DNA from: Glycine soja
Taxonomy: Eukaryota > Streptophyta > Magnoliopsida > Fabales > Fabaceae
Reading direction: 5' to 3'
Length of the DNA: 64,000 bases
Assembly: GCF_004193775.1 (NCBI RefSeq)
Contig: NC_041021.1
Coordinates: forward strand, 34,235,718 to 34,299,717
Shown: in pieces, positions 23,231-34,735 of the stretch
Layout: each line of letters starts with the position of its first letter
Numbering within the stretch: position 1 is the stretch's first letter
Notes under the pieces: generated by a model
The model's database searches: none
What the model was told of the DNA's origin: nothing
Seen by the model: only the letters and a program-made list of their open reading frames with translations
Program-made: the position numbers and the translations under genes

Positions 23231-25003
23231 GTATATGACTTTTGCAATAATATATTTAAGAAATGTACGATTATCATTATTCTACCAACTATTTATTTGG
23301 CACTCTCAATCACAAACAGTGAGCCAATAATTAAATAGTTACTAATTAAATAGAGTAATGATACTCATACATCTTAATTTTTTTGTATAAGTGGAAAGAA
23401 GAAATAAATATTAAAAAAAATGAAGAAGAAACTAATAAATGTAATAAAATGCATGAGTGTATGTTTAGTATTTTCCAGTCAGACATAAGTTCCAATTAGC
23501 AATACTTGCGCTGATTAATAATTAACATGTACAATTTATTAGAGTGATACCTGTTTGTACAGGGGTATAGAAATGTACCTAGCTTATATCTTAGAATAAT
23601 GATATGATTTACGTATATTTATTGTAGCGAGAGGGCAGGACTAACTAGATAATGGAAAGGTAGTGACTTAATTAACATTGATATCGTCAAAATTAAAATA
23701 ATTGAAACTAAAAATCTGGGTTTAGGGCTTTCATAAATATCAATACTAAACCTGCCAATAAAGTAGTACATACTTAATTACCACATTCTGTTAAATAAAT
23801 AAATAATTGCGACTCAAGTTGAGTGTTCTATCCTTACACTTCACATGTTATTATTGACTTTTCTAATATATCTTAGTTTCACGTGTATAAGAAAATCAAA
23901 TGAAGTTATTATTAACTTTTTTAATATATGTTAATTTCATGTGTATAAGAATCTCAAATTAAGCTAAATTAACGAAAGTTATTTTAGTGTGAAAATAGCA
24001 TTTATACTAATGACTTATTAAATAACTATTAAAAATCATTTAATATATTATTCCTTAATATTTATTTTCTATTTTTATGTTCATTACTATAATATATTAA
24101 TCAATCCGAATTTCTCATTTGATTTCCCGGCCCGTATGTAATTCAACAAATATTTATAAAGCAAATCTGAACTTAACTTCTGGCTTTGAGGTACAATGCC
24201 TTGCATAGAAGAGGAAAAAAAGCATTAACATATCATTTGCATAATAATTTCTCATTTCATAGTGTGTGTTACAGGACTATTTAATAATTTCTCTTGGCAT
24301 AGAGCATGTTGACTTTTACATCGATACTGGTATTTTAACTTATGCATTATGCAGAATAAATATTTTTTTATATAATTAAAATTTATAATAAATGGATATA
24401 TTTAAATATGTAAATTTTGGAAACATATCTTGTGATAAGAAGATTATTCTTATATAAGAGTGAGAGGAATAAATCTAGTTTATACAATATGTAAATGGTT
24501 AAAATTTAAAACCATGTCACTACATAAAAAAAAGGTATACGACTTTTAAAAAACTTATTTTTTTATTAGATTTAATTGTCAATAAATTTTCTCACTCTCA
24601 AATCATAAAGGCTCTCACTATATACATCTATAAATTGTATAAAAATTAAAATTCTTAATTAGTAAATATTTATTAATAAAAAATTATATTTTACATTTCA
24701 CATTAATAATTAAAATCGTGATATAACATTTTAAACTAAATTATTGAAATTCAATATAAAGGTAAATTGAAAAAAAATAGACGACAATGAAGATAAAGTA
24801 TATAAATAAAGATAAAAAAAAGTAGCCCATAAGATGGTTGATAGAGAATTCTTTGACAAATTTGGGAGATATAGTATGTGAAATACAGAAAAAATAAAGA
24901 AGAATTTATTGAGAATGCCTAATTCAGAAAGTAAATATTTAAATGTGTTTTATAAACACTTTAGTAACTTATATGCTACTTAAACTAGCATATAAGTGCT
25001 TGT
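23231..25003. other. AT-rich intergenic DNA
   Basis: No supported coding region. There is a local imperfect direct duplication around TTAACTTTTTTAATATATGTTAATTTCATGTGTATAAG (about 23858-23910 and 23912-23962). The expected later exons of the amidase gene, whose first exon lies at 25234-25807 on the minus strand, were looked for here and not found. Confidence 0.5.
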
Positions 25004-25807
25004 CTATTCCAATTTAGAGGAAAAGACACACTCAAACTCTCTAGTAGAAGTACTTAGAGATAAAGAGAAAGCAAGTAGGTATACGTATAATAGGATTTGA
25101 TAATAAGAAAAACGAGATAAAGAAAAAAGATAGATGTTAGCAAAGTGTTTGAACTGATGAAATATTTGTGTATCATTATTATTCCAATTTATAATATTGG
25201 AGCAGATGAATGAGATTAAATTACTAATACTAACCCTTCCTAGGCCGCCTCTAGCACTCCAAGCATTGGGTGCAGTTGAAGAGCGAAAGTAACCCCACTC
25301 GCTTATGGTGGACTTCCCCAGAATAATTGCCCCAGCATCCTTCAAATTGGTCACCACACGAGCATCACCACGCACCACAGACCCAAGCAACGCGTAGGAT
25401 CCAGCCGTGGTGTTCAGCTTGCCCTGGGTTCCCATGTTACCTTTGAGCAGGACAGGGATGCCGTGCAGCGCAAGCAATGCCGCCGTCGAGTTCCTCTCGT
25501 GCTCGTGGTCAGCCTTCTCGGTGTCGTACAGCGCATCAAGTTTCACATCTATGACCCCGTTGAGATGTGGGTTGTGCCTAGTGATTTCGTCCAGATAAAA
25601 CTGAACAAGTTCCCTGGATGTGAGGATTTTTTCCTTGAAAGCAGCTTTGGTATCACTTATAGTTGCTTCTCTAATTCGGATTTGTTGGGCTGAGACTGTG
25701 TATGATAAACATGATGATATGGTTAAGAGAATGATTAACATTGTTGAGAGGAGTTGGCAAGGAAAATTTAGGTGTAATTTGGTAGTCATAAGAGCAAATC
25801 TAACCAA
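25004..25807 (-). pseudogene. Amidase-signature family protein, first exon only
   Basis: From ATG at 25807 the minus strand encodes a hydrophobic signal-like N-terminus (LLSTMLIILLTISSCLSYTV) and then the N-terminal half of an amidase-signature domain: FKEKILTSRELVQFYLDEI, HGIPVLLKGN, TTAGSYALLGSV, DAGAIILGKSTISEW, ending SARGGLGR at about 25234 before GTTAGT, a likely donor. This resembles the plant secreted/ER amidases of the At4g34880 type. The catalytic Lys (in LLKGN) is present, but the usual following Asp is Gly. The Ser-cisSer motif, which belongs to the next exon, is absent. The remaining 70 codons to 25004 are intron read-through. No later exon is seen on this strand, so the gene is truncated and probably dead. 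Confidence 0.8.
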
Positions 25808-25862
25808 AAGGAGTTGATTGATATGTTCTTATGCTTTTCATTGTACGTTGTAGTATGTACCA

Positions 25863-25870
25863 TATATATA
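25863..25870 (-). promoter_or_regulatory. TATA box-like element before the amidase exon
   Basis: TATATATA lies 56 bases upstream of the ATG at 25807 on the minus strand, a plausible core promoter spacing for a short 5' UTR. It suggests that the native promoter was retained with exon 1. Confidence 0.4.
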
Positions 25871-26040
25871 GTAGGTTGAAGTGATCAAGTGGGTAAAATA
25901 TCTATTATTTTGAAAACCTAATTTTCAAGAATAAATTAACCCAATCAAATAATGATGTACTATAGAGTACATGAATCTGAGAAATAATACACTTCTAACT
26001 TGCTTGAGATATTAATCCATCTCTAGATATTAAACCTACG

Positions 26041-26278
26041 AGTAAAATATGTTTTTGGTTTCATAAAATATCTCAAAATTTGATTTTTGTCCTTGTAATA
26101 ATTTTAATGATTTTAGCACTATATTTTAACAAAAATACAAATTTTTATTATGTAAATAGAAACTAAAACTACATCACTTTTTGTAAATGTAGGAACTAAA
26201 AACATAAACTTTTTATAATAATTAAAACTAAATTCAAGATATTTTGAGGGGACAAAAATGTATTTTATCATAAATATG
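26041..26278. repeat. Short inverted-repeat element (MITE-like)
   Basis: The left arm TAAAATATGTTTTTGG and the right arm, read in reverse complement as TAAAATACATTTTTGTCC, pair imperfectly over about 35 bases, with ATTTTGAGGG/CTCAAAAT next to them. The element is about 240 bp and non-coding. Similar layouts occur at 31900-32290 and 63208-63462. Confidence 0.5.
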
Positions 26279-26507
26279 ATGACATTTTTAATTTTGTAAC
26301 ATGAGTAGTTTATATTTTTATGTTAAATTAAACCAATATCTTTAATAAGATGGTTGTTAAAATATGCATGGTTTTTCATTTTCTTTAATTTTTTTAATCC
26401 GTGCTTAATTTTTTTCAATTTTTAATTTTACTGGAATTTTTTCAATTAATAATTGGAAAAATTGAAATATTTACTAATCACTAATAAAATATTTTTTATT
26501 GATTAAA

Positions 26508-26815
26508 CCAATTATAAAATTTCCGAAATTTACCTGCAGTATTTTTTATATATAAATTAAGGTTAGAAAAGATTGTGAGGGAAGGAAACCCCAATTAGGC
26601 TAGGGTATCACAAGAGAGCCTCACAACGAGACTAACCCAAATAACATTAAATTGAGGGGAAAAAAATGATCAAAATCAATCTTGGGGGACTGGGCCAAAA
26701 TTAACAACCAATTATAAAATTTCCGAAATTTACCTGCTGTAAAACCTGTACTATTTTCTATATACAAATTGAGAAAAAGATGATCAAAAACAATCTTGGG
26801 GGACTTGGCCAAAAT
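26508..26815. repeat. Local segment duplication
   Basis: AACCAATTATAAAATTTCC with GAAATTTACCTGC following occurs at about 26505-26537 and 26706-26739. AATCTTGGGGGACT followed by GGCCAAAATT occurs at about 26678-26702 and 26792-26816. An imperfect tandem duplication of roughly 120-200 bp explains this. No coding content. Confidence 0.7.
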
Positions 26816-27786
26816 TCACGGGAGGAGCTATCAAAACCTGTAGGAAGAAAGAAAAACTCAATTCCTAAAAAGGTTTGTCCCAACAAAAAGAGGGACAAAA
26901 TCTCACTAGGAGAAACTATCATGGAAAGAGGTCCCAAAGATAACAAGTTCATCTGCACATGAGTTACTTTTTCTATATATACAAGAGAAACAAAAAAAAA
27001 TATAGATTTACAAAAAGTCATACAATTATTCCATCTGGGTGCGAAGGCGCCAAGGAACCAACAAAGAGTTTCTAAAAGCTAGAATGACAAGGGAAACTCA
27101 TTTTAAAGAATAAATTGAATCAATCAATAATGCCTAAGAGAGCATTTGAATCCGAATCATAATGCAATTTTAATTTGTTTGAGCCTATTTGAAAATTATT
27201 TTATTTTTAAGCAAATCAAACAATAGCATGTTGGGAAATAATTCGGTCAGCATTTCCTTGCGACTAGACAGTTGGCCCGTGCACCTGAGACTCCAATTTG
27301 AGTATTGAAAAGTTGGAATAATTAATATTGAGTTACATGTAAATAATAAAGCATCACTACTAAAAATCTTGGTTTTTACAACATAGTAACAACTTCGATC
27401 CGCCTAAAACGATGTTGTATAATAAGTGGTGGCAATTCGGTAATTATAAAGATAGCCAACAAAGACGGTGATGTAGAAACCCATCTTTGAATTCGTGAAT
27501 AATATCTTCGACAACGTTCTTGTTGTCAACACGATGTGGTTGGGGCAGCATTATACTCACGTGCTACAAGCAACACTCACTTGCGTCGAACCCTAGCCTT
27601 CGTCACTATACCCTCCAACAACACTCACACGCCATAGCTAGCCTCGAAGAAGACTCTTGCGCATTCTATCTAGCCTAAAAAAAAACCTTTGAAGACCTTC
27701 CTCAGAGGTCTCCCTTCCTGAGTTCGCATCATCACTCAGCTCCCACCGTCCACGGCGGTGCACCCGTAGCCTGTCGTGACTCACCA

Positions 27787-30006
27787 TGTAACATTCCAAT
27801 TTTTCGTAAATAAATTTAAAAAGTTTTTTAGTAAAATAAATAAATAAATAAATAAATATAGAGCAAATAATAGGCTGAGTACCCTAGGTATAAATAGTTA
27901 TGTTAAGTCAGCTGCCTCCTTTTGGCCTCATTTTCGTTTTTCCCCTTCTCCTCTCAGAAAAACGACGATCTCGAACCCGTTCACCGTTGGATCGTCGTGA
28001 AATTTGAGTATCATGTTCGCAACACAATTCCGAGCATTCTCACCGTTGGGAATTTCGATATCATGTCTGAAATGAGAGAAACACCCTTCGCATTGTAGCC
28101 TTTTTCTTTCCCGCAGAAACCCAGAGCTGTCTTGGTAAAACTACGATCCCGGTTTCGTTAACCGTTGGATTATTGTGAAATTTGGATATGTTGTTCGAAA
28201 TTCAATTCCACACGCTTCCACCGTTGAGATTTGCTAGATAATATTCGTGGAGGGAGAAAAAGGAATCGTATGAAGACAGTACAAGTGGAGGTTTCAATCT
28301 CTTCTCCGTCTCTCTGACGTTTGGGAATTCTATCGGAGCAGTCGGATGAATAATTGAAAGAATTTCCGGGAACCGCTAGAGATGTTGCTATCGCTGGCTG
28401 AAGACACGTGAGCCCGCTTAGAGGTAAGGGATGAGTTATTCACAGTTGGGGATTAGTGAGAACATGTGTAGGGATCCTTAGAGGATTAAATTGGGATTTT
28501 ATTTTGGGATGTTTGTTAAATTGCAATTTTTCCTTTATGATTATAAATAAAATATTGATGTCCTGATGAAAATTGCTTGATAAATTGTGCTCTTGATATT
28601 TGTATATTTGGACCTATGATTTGGATATAATTGTGTAATATTATTTGAGGAGTTTTAGTCCTCATGTTGTTATAGTCTTTTATATAAATTGTTATATTGA
28701 GGATATGAAATGATAATTCAAATTGTGAGTATGTGATGAATTGTAGAATAACATGTTGCTTTGAGAATATAATATTGTTATTGAGATTGAGTATAAGTGT
28801 AAAGTTGAACATGTGTTAATTTGTGAGATACGTGTAAACATGTGATGGTGGATTGTGACACTATGAGATGTGAAATTGTGAATGAGTTCTAGTTGTGGAT
28901 AAGTGTGTAGTTAACACTTGATGCGAAATTACTTGTGTTGTAAGCTATGAATTGTACAATACCCGACCAGCGTTATCTTGAGAAAAGCGTTGATGCGCAG
29001 TGTTAAAGAGAAAATGTAGGTTTCCTATTTAGGAACCAGTGTTAAATCGTAGCGCAATTGTGTTGAACGTGTTTAAAACACGAGTGTAAGGTCGTGGGTA
29101 TTGTATAATTCATGAGCAGTGTCTGCATGTAAAAAAAATTTTTTTAGGGGTTGGACCTGAATCAGGAGGGAGAGGCCCTGACGGACTCTTCGGAGTGTAG
29201 GCCTTGGGGGTCACCTGGTTTGAGTGCTCCTTTAAGCCTATGCTGATCTCATATGGTTGGAGCATTCTCGCAAAACATTGTGACCCTGACTGGTCTCCCT
29301 ATGATCTTACTTAGTGAGAGTGACCTGACAAACCCATTGTGTGGTGTGTCTTGTTATGTACTCCTAAGCGCCCCAGGGTGGTTTTTCACTGACATGGTAC
29401 CACATTGCATATAGAATTGAGTCTTAGCATAACTATTGCATATGCTTGCTAATTGATGTGTTATTATATCTTGATCGAAGTGTGGGATTCTTGTGTAATG
29501 TGATTGATAATTGAAAAGTGAATTTTGAATGACGAAGTGGTGAAGTTACGTGAGCTATGTTTAAGCAAGTGGTATCTCATTTATATAATATGTATATTTA
29601 ATTGTCTTGTTTCTCTATTAGCTAGGAATGTGATAACTCACTCCCTGTGTGTTGTTGGGTTTGGATCCTGTGATGATCTTGAACTTGTGTTCGGGGGAGC
29701 AGATGAATAGGTGGATGACTATGAAGAACCTCATGCTAGAGGACACGGGAACACCACGCTCTGATAGGATGTGACATTAGGATATAGGTTCTATATTAAT
29801 TGTATGAGACTTATATGACTTTCTTTGAGTCGAGATGACTTTATTATTTATTTGGACAAGTTTGAATATGATGTAGAAGAAAGTGAATGTGAGCCTTTTA
29901 CCCATTTGAAAAGCTTGTATTTAAAAATGTTTTAAAAATACTTTTAATTAATATTTGAATTTTTATTCCTTTATTAATATATATGTGAGGGGTAGAGGGT
30001 GTCACA
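27787..30006 (+). mobile_element. Solo LTR (2.2 kb), target duplication CACCA
   Basis: The sequence begins TGTAACATTCC and ends GGGTGTCACA. CACCA flanks it at 27782-27786 and 30007-30011. It contains an (ATAA)n stretch at about 27834-27862, a TATA-like GGTATAAATAG at about 27888-27898, and repeated modules around CCGTTGGATCGTCGTGAAATTTG (about 27985-28010 and 28160-28190). No gag or pol is seen, so it is a solo LTR or LTR-only derivative. It is inserted in the left part of the large CACTA element. Confidence 0.88.
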
Positions 30007-30011
30007 CACCA

Positions 30012-31200
30012 CTCTCGCGCGACCAAATTAGGTTTGTTGTAAGATTTCTTTTTGGTCCCTCTTTTACGATTTTACCTATTTTTGCTTTTCATTATTTTTT
30101 TTTTCAAAATAGACAAACAAGCAAACAAAGTACTTTGTGTGATGTTTGTTGAAATTATGAAAATTGGATGTTCGTGAAGCTGATTATTTTATATTCGAAC
30201 TGTTTTGAAGTGAAAATAACACAAACTACTTTGTGTTATTTTTAGGCAAGTAGGAGAAATGAAGTGATGCAGAGGTAAATACTGTTTGCTAGTGCTAATT
30301 CCACAGGAACTGCTTTTCTGGTGAAGATAAACCTTTACAACCAAATAATAAGTTGGTATTTCACTCCCCTGAGTATTTCATTGATCAATCTTGGTCTTGC
30401 TGATACAGTGTTTGTATGTTGTTAATGTTTTTATTACTGCTTTGGTAGAAGTAGAAGCTAGGTAGGTGAATAAGTAAGGCTATACTTTTCTTTGGCTTTT
30501 TATGGCTTTACTATTTCTATGCCTAGGTGAATAAGTAGTCATGATATTCTGATTAAGCTTTCTATTATACAATAAGCAAGGTTCAGTGTTTTGCAAAAAA
30601 AAAAATGTAATGCCTAAATTAGTGCTGAATAACCAGTAACCAAAGAAAAGCAGAGGTAAAACTTTTAAAGAATAACCAGTAACCAAAGTTGTATAAAGAA
30701 TAAGCAGAGGTGAAGAAGCTAGGTAGGCTCTACTTTTGAAGTGGTTACTGGTTCAGTGCTGAATAACCAATAACCAAAGTTAAATGTCCATTTACTCTTA
30801 CTCTGATGTTAGTTCATAACATGTTATATGTTTGTTCCTTTTACAGCCTGGGAATCAATTCATTTGATTTAAGTAGTTTATGCATGGAAACGTGTTAAAG
30901 AATGATAATTGAATCTTTTTTTTTATCTAGTGTATAAGCATGTGAAATAACAAACGAGGTCACTGCTTGAGGGTATTGAAATTGAAGGCACTAGATAAAG
31001 AAAGAAAACAGAAAAAAAAGGTGAGAATTGAGATGGGAACGAGATCACAATCAACAAAAGAGAAACATGTTATATGTTAGTTCCTTTTACAGCAAAAACT
31101 TGTCCTGCTTTAAACTGGACCTCCATATGCTTATGTTATCAATTACTTTAATGAGTTTCTGTTTGCAGCAAAAATTATAAGGGCCAAATGATTAAATTTA
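30012..31200. other. CACTA interior with short internal duplications
   Basis: No named gene is recognised. A GAATAACCAGTAACCAAAG unit recurs at about 30625-30645, 30668-30688 and 30761-30781, and AGAAGCTAGGTAGG at about 30448 and 30715. The start (30012-30046) may be the end of a captured exon split by the solo LTR, since it continues the sequence before 27782. Confidence 0.5.
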
Positions 31201-31206
31201 TTTCAG

Positions 31207-31430
31207 GTGCTTGATCGTGCCATCATGTAGCCTTTATTTGTCCATACTTCGTACTCTACTTTATTGCCAAGTGTAGAAGCAGTTACTTCCCTTCACATCT
31301 TTATACAAATATTTAAGTAGGCTTTTCATTCTCCATAGGTCCATATAACCAAACTTGTCTTCCACCAAGTTCCTGCGTTGGCCTTGCATTTTCCTCATAT
31401 CCCTGAGGAAAACAATTGCAATTTAGATAA
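31207..31430 (-). pseudogene. Possible captured exon, unrecognised
   Basis: On the minus strand, after a splice-like CCTCAG, a frame reads GYEENARPTQELGGRQVWLY then GPMENEKPT before a stop. It is short and unassigned, but gene-like in composition compared with its AT-rich surroundings. Confidence 0.3.
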
Positions 31431-31684
31431 TGCTTAAGTAGATGTCTTGTATTGTATGATCACTTATATGGGAATTTTAGATTTGATAAATAGTTCTAAA
31501 AGAGAAGGTTCTGTACTACACCTTTTAGTTCTATAAATTGCAGTTTTCATTAAGTTAACTTTTATTAGCATATGAGCAAATGAAAAAACAAATAATGTCA
31601 ATCCCATGCATACACAAATTTTACATGTTCAGAGAAAAAGAAATGCCTTACCATTTTTTAGAAGACCCACGCTGTTAGAAATGC

Positions 31685-31804
31685 TCAAAATTGATGGGTC
31701 ACAGCTTCAGTTATTTGAAACCCATTATAGTAAAGCTTCACTTGTGATTGAACACACAAATATCTGTTTTTGATAATCACTGCCCACTCTGGTTTGTCAT
31801 TTAC
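31685..31804 (-). pseudogene. Captured TPD1-like secreted-protein exon fragment
   Basis: A 39-codon minus-strand frame reads VNDKPEWAVIIKNRYLCVQS then QVKLHYNGFQITEAV and stops. The pattern KPEW-x-V-x-I-x-N-x(3)-C-x-QSQVKL-x(3)-GFQ resembles plant TPD1-like small secreted proteins. At least one Cys expected in the motif is replaced. It is antisense to the other captured genes in this element. Assignment is from memory of the motif only. Confidence 0.4.
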
Positions 31805-31899
31805 CAAATTTCCTGTTTTTGATTAGCTAATTATAATTCCAGCCTTAATTTTGCAATATGTTGCATCCCCTGAAATATGATGAATGAATTAAACATTAA

Positions 31900-32290
31900 T
31901 TATATTAAAAAACTTAATTACTATTTTGTTTCTCAAATTTATTTTTAAGTTTGATTTCATCCTTTTATTATTAAAATATTGAATTAGATCTTTTAATTTT
32001 TAAAAATGATTCAGTTAGATACTTTCATTTGTAGAAGTTTTAATGATGTACTTTATTTTTTTATAATAGTTTTAATTTGATCCCATTTCTATTTTCATTT
32101 GCTTTAAAAAATTAAAAAAATAAGATCAGATTTGGTTTTAAATAGGACCAAATTAAATTTATTTAAAAAATAAGAGATATAATTGAAACTTTTGAAAATA
32201 AAAGAATTAAAAATTAAAGGACCTAATTAATTTTTTTTAATAATCAGATGATTAAACTAAAATTAAAGAAAAAAATAGAAGAGGAAAATA
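31900..32290. repeat. AT-rich inverted-repeat element (MITE-like)
   Basis: Alternating TTTGATTTCATCC/TTTAATTTTTAAAAATGA and reverse-complement-like AAAATTAAAGGACCTAATT segments suggest the same class as 26041-26278. Ends are not defined. Confidence 0.35.
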
Positions 32291-32633
32291 GTGATTAAGT
32301 AAAAAAAGAAGCTAATTGCTCGTAAAAGGTGTTATGTGACATATAATTATTTGTGATATGCTAAGTGTCATCAAGATTAAGTTTATCAAACAAGTTAGTC
32401 TCTTTTAACATGATAAATCAAAGTTTGAGTTTTTTCATTTCACTTAAGTAGATGTACTTGTATTGTATGAACTAATAAATATAGTCTTTGCTAGTTAAGA
32501 AAATCATGTGAATAAAGTACAGAACCTTCTTAACAATTGTCCAAACAACACCTTCAGTGCATGGTGGAGTTGTAAGAGAACCAACATATTCTGTTAAGCT
32601 AATATTGACCAATCAGTTTCCCTTAATTTGCAG

Positions 32634-32789
32634 GACTACCAAAACTATTGAGCAATACCATCGTAGCTCTTTTACTCCTCAAGACGAACACGTTGAATGT
32701 GAAACTCAGGTACGCATGTGTTCACTAACTCAAGTTAGTAGTGAATTATTTTTCTTAGATAGAATTAATGCAAAAAGATAGCCCTGTCT

Positions 32790-32846
<57 letters not shown>

Positions 32847-33315
32847 TCTTAATGATATGATACATCTCTATATATAACAGCAGTCAATTAATTTGATCTT
32901 GTTAGTGAATATTTATTAATTTTTTGTTTTGGCAATCAGAGCTGGTACCAAGAGGTGTCAAAGCTAAAGGCAAAGTATGATTCTCTTCAAAGGACCCAGA
33001 GGTAATCACTTATGCCTCTTCTAAAGAATAGACTTGTTTTAATATATATCTAATATCTAATACCTTCTGATGAATATATTATCATGTTTTCAGCAGTCAC
33101 ATGCATATGTATCTTAATCACAAACAAAAGGAGTTAATTAATATAGTAACAAAGGTTAGAAAATCATAACCACCCATGTAAAGTTAATTAACTTTCCAAT
33201 GTATTGTTGTTTTAGGCATTTGCTTGGGGAAGATGTTGGACCATTGAACATAAAGGAGTTGCAGAATCTTGAGAAACAGCTTGAAGGGTCTTCAGCACAA
33301 CCAAGGCAAAGGAAG
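32634..33315 (+). pseudogene. Captured AGL6-type MADS-box exons 2-4
   Basis: Three exons with correct splice sites and phases are visible. 32634-32709 encodes TTKTIEQYHRSSFTPQDEHV then ECETQ. 32940-33001 (62 bp) encodes SWYQEVSKLKAKYDSLQRTQ. 33216-33315 (100 bp) encodes [20 protein letters not shown] then [13 protein letters not shown]. These are the I region and first half of the K domain of an AGL6-clade floral transcription factor, and exon sizes 62 and 100 are the standard MADS sizes. Exon 1 (the DNA-binding MADS domain) and the later exons are absent, so no functional factor can be made. Preservation is high, with no stops in the exons, suggesting recent capture. Confidence 0.88.
32796..32844. 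repeat. TA microsatellite
   Basis: About 24 TA units in the intron between captured MADS exons 2 and 3. Confidence 0.95.
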
Positions 33316-33472
33316 GTGCGAACACATATTTGTAGAATTTATCTTTATTGCTCTATATATGGATTCTTGATGGTACTATACCTTAATTAGGTTGTAAAGC
33401 ATGTGCCTATATACAAGAACTGACAGCAATCTTTCCAGTACTTTAACTAGACTATGCATCATACTGTTTGTG

Positions 33473-33474
<2 letters not shown>

Positions 33475-33508
<34 letters not shown>
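33475..33508. repeat. AT microsatellite
   Basis: About 16 AT units downstream of captured MADS exon 4. Confidence 0.95.
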
Positions 33509-33512
<4 letters not shown>

Positions 33513-33659
33513 TGTATGTGTACGTATAATCAATGTTTCCATATGATATAAGGCTGAGGTAAGGGAAAAAAATGATATAGAGGAAGGAGTTTACTTGCCA
33601 AAAGATATGTAAAGTTAACTAGTTTTTTATTTTTCGTTTCAAAGTCCTTGAGATAGTTG

Positions 33660-33975
33660 GGATAAGCATGTTCCTTAATTGTTTGGGGCAGTGTTTGGGT
33701 GGTTCTTGTCTCGGTTTTGGAGGGATTCCAACCCCGGCGAGAATTTGGGAGGGAGTTGATTGTATAGTGGGGTTTTTTGCTTTAAGTGGTATACAGGTTT
33801 TTGGTTGGATGTTAATGATGTTGGGGTATGTTAGGGTAGTGAAGCTTTACTAGTAGGACCAGTGGGAACTTTTGTGAGGACTCTTATGTTTTTCTTGTTG
33901 TACAAGGTTCTCCCCACTCCTTGTGGGTATCCCTGTGCACTATATATTAATATTATTATTTGTCTTCCAAAAAAT
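33660..33975 (+). mobile_element. Possible LINE 3' end
   Basis: GT-rich sequence ends in GGTTCTCCCCACTCCTTGTG, then GTGCACTATATATTAATATTATTATTTGTC and an A-run. This resembles the 3' untranslated tails of plant L1-type LINEs. No reverse transcriptase is present. The assignment is tentative. Confidence 0.3.
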
Positions 33976-34352
33976 GAACTTACAAAAACATGAATTTGAG
34001 AATTGAAAAATATAAATTTTAATTTGAAAAATTGAAAATGATAAATCTTAAACTTGAAGGACTAAAAATATATTTAAGGAAAAAAATACGGAAAAGTGTA
34101 AAATTGAGGGTGTAAAAGTTATAATTATGAACAAACCTGAATTAAAAGTAACATTTTTTCATAGAAATTATGTTTGTACCATTTTCTAATAGCTAAGAGA
34201 AATAAGAAGAGGATAGAGGGAAGTGTAAAAATCAAATGAATGATATAATAGAAGAAAAAAAATGAATTTAAAAAAATTATAAAATCTATTCATAAGAATA
34301 ATATAATTTGTTTTCAAGCACACTCCAGGCCCACTTCCAGCAAGGCAGCGAG

Positions 34353-34428
34353 CGGTACCACATATGCTTTGCTGCCAAAGTATGTGCTTTGCGGTACCAC
34401 ATATGTTTTGCTGCCAAAGTATGTGCAT
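34353..34428. repeat. 38-bp tandem duplication
   Basis: GCGGTACCACATATG followed by TTTGCTGCCAAAGTATGTGC occurs twice in direct tandem order with one or two differences. Confidence 0.85.
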
Positions 34429-34559
34429 GTGTCACAATAGAGTGTGCATTCTTTTAAACAGTGTGCATTCTTTTAATCCCTCGTGAAAATTGCAACGATA
34501 TAAACAATGTGCATTCTTTTAATCCCAATACAACATTCAATTTTCCCTTGTGCATTTCT

Positions 34560-34735
34560 GAGCATTTTCTAAGAGATGAGCATCTGCAGAGTCATTAGTA
34601 CTGGTCATTTGACTATCAGTAGCTCTAATTTTCTTTTGTCCAATTTCATCTGGAAGTTCAGGCTTGTCATCTTCTTCTGGAAGTTCAGGCTTGACATCTC
34701 CATCATCAGCCTTTATATAAACTTGCTCATCACTG
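34560..34735 (-). pseudogene. Unrecognised captured exon (acidic)
   Basis: On the minus strand, after a CTTCACAG acceptor-like site, an open segment of about 58 codons reads EQVYIKADDGDVKPELPEED, then DKPELPDEIGQKKIRATDSQ and MTSTNDSADAHLLENAQ. It is acidic with a repeated KPELP unit. The open frame and splice-like border suggest another captured gene; no family is recognised. Confidence 0.4.

Noticed and set aside
23655..23666. GGTAGTG as the possible right terminus of the 18828 CACTA-like element
   Set aside because: The flanking bases (ACT) do not match TAT on the left, no subterminal motifs lie next to it, and the inner bases do not mirror the left terminus.
28516..28812. 98-codon minus-strand frame
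   Set aside because: It lies inside the solo LTR, is AT-rich, and has no motif; related LTRs are non-coding.
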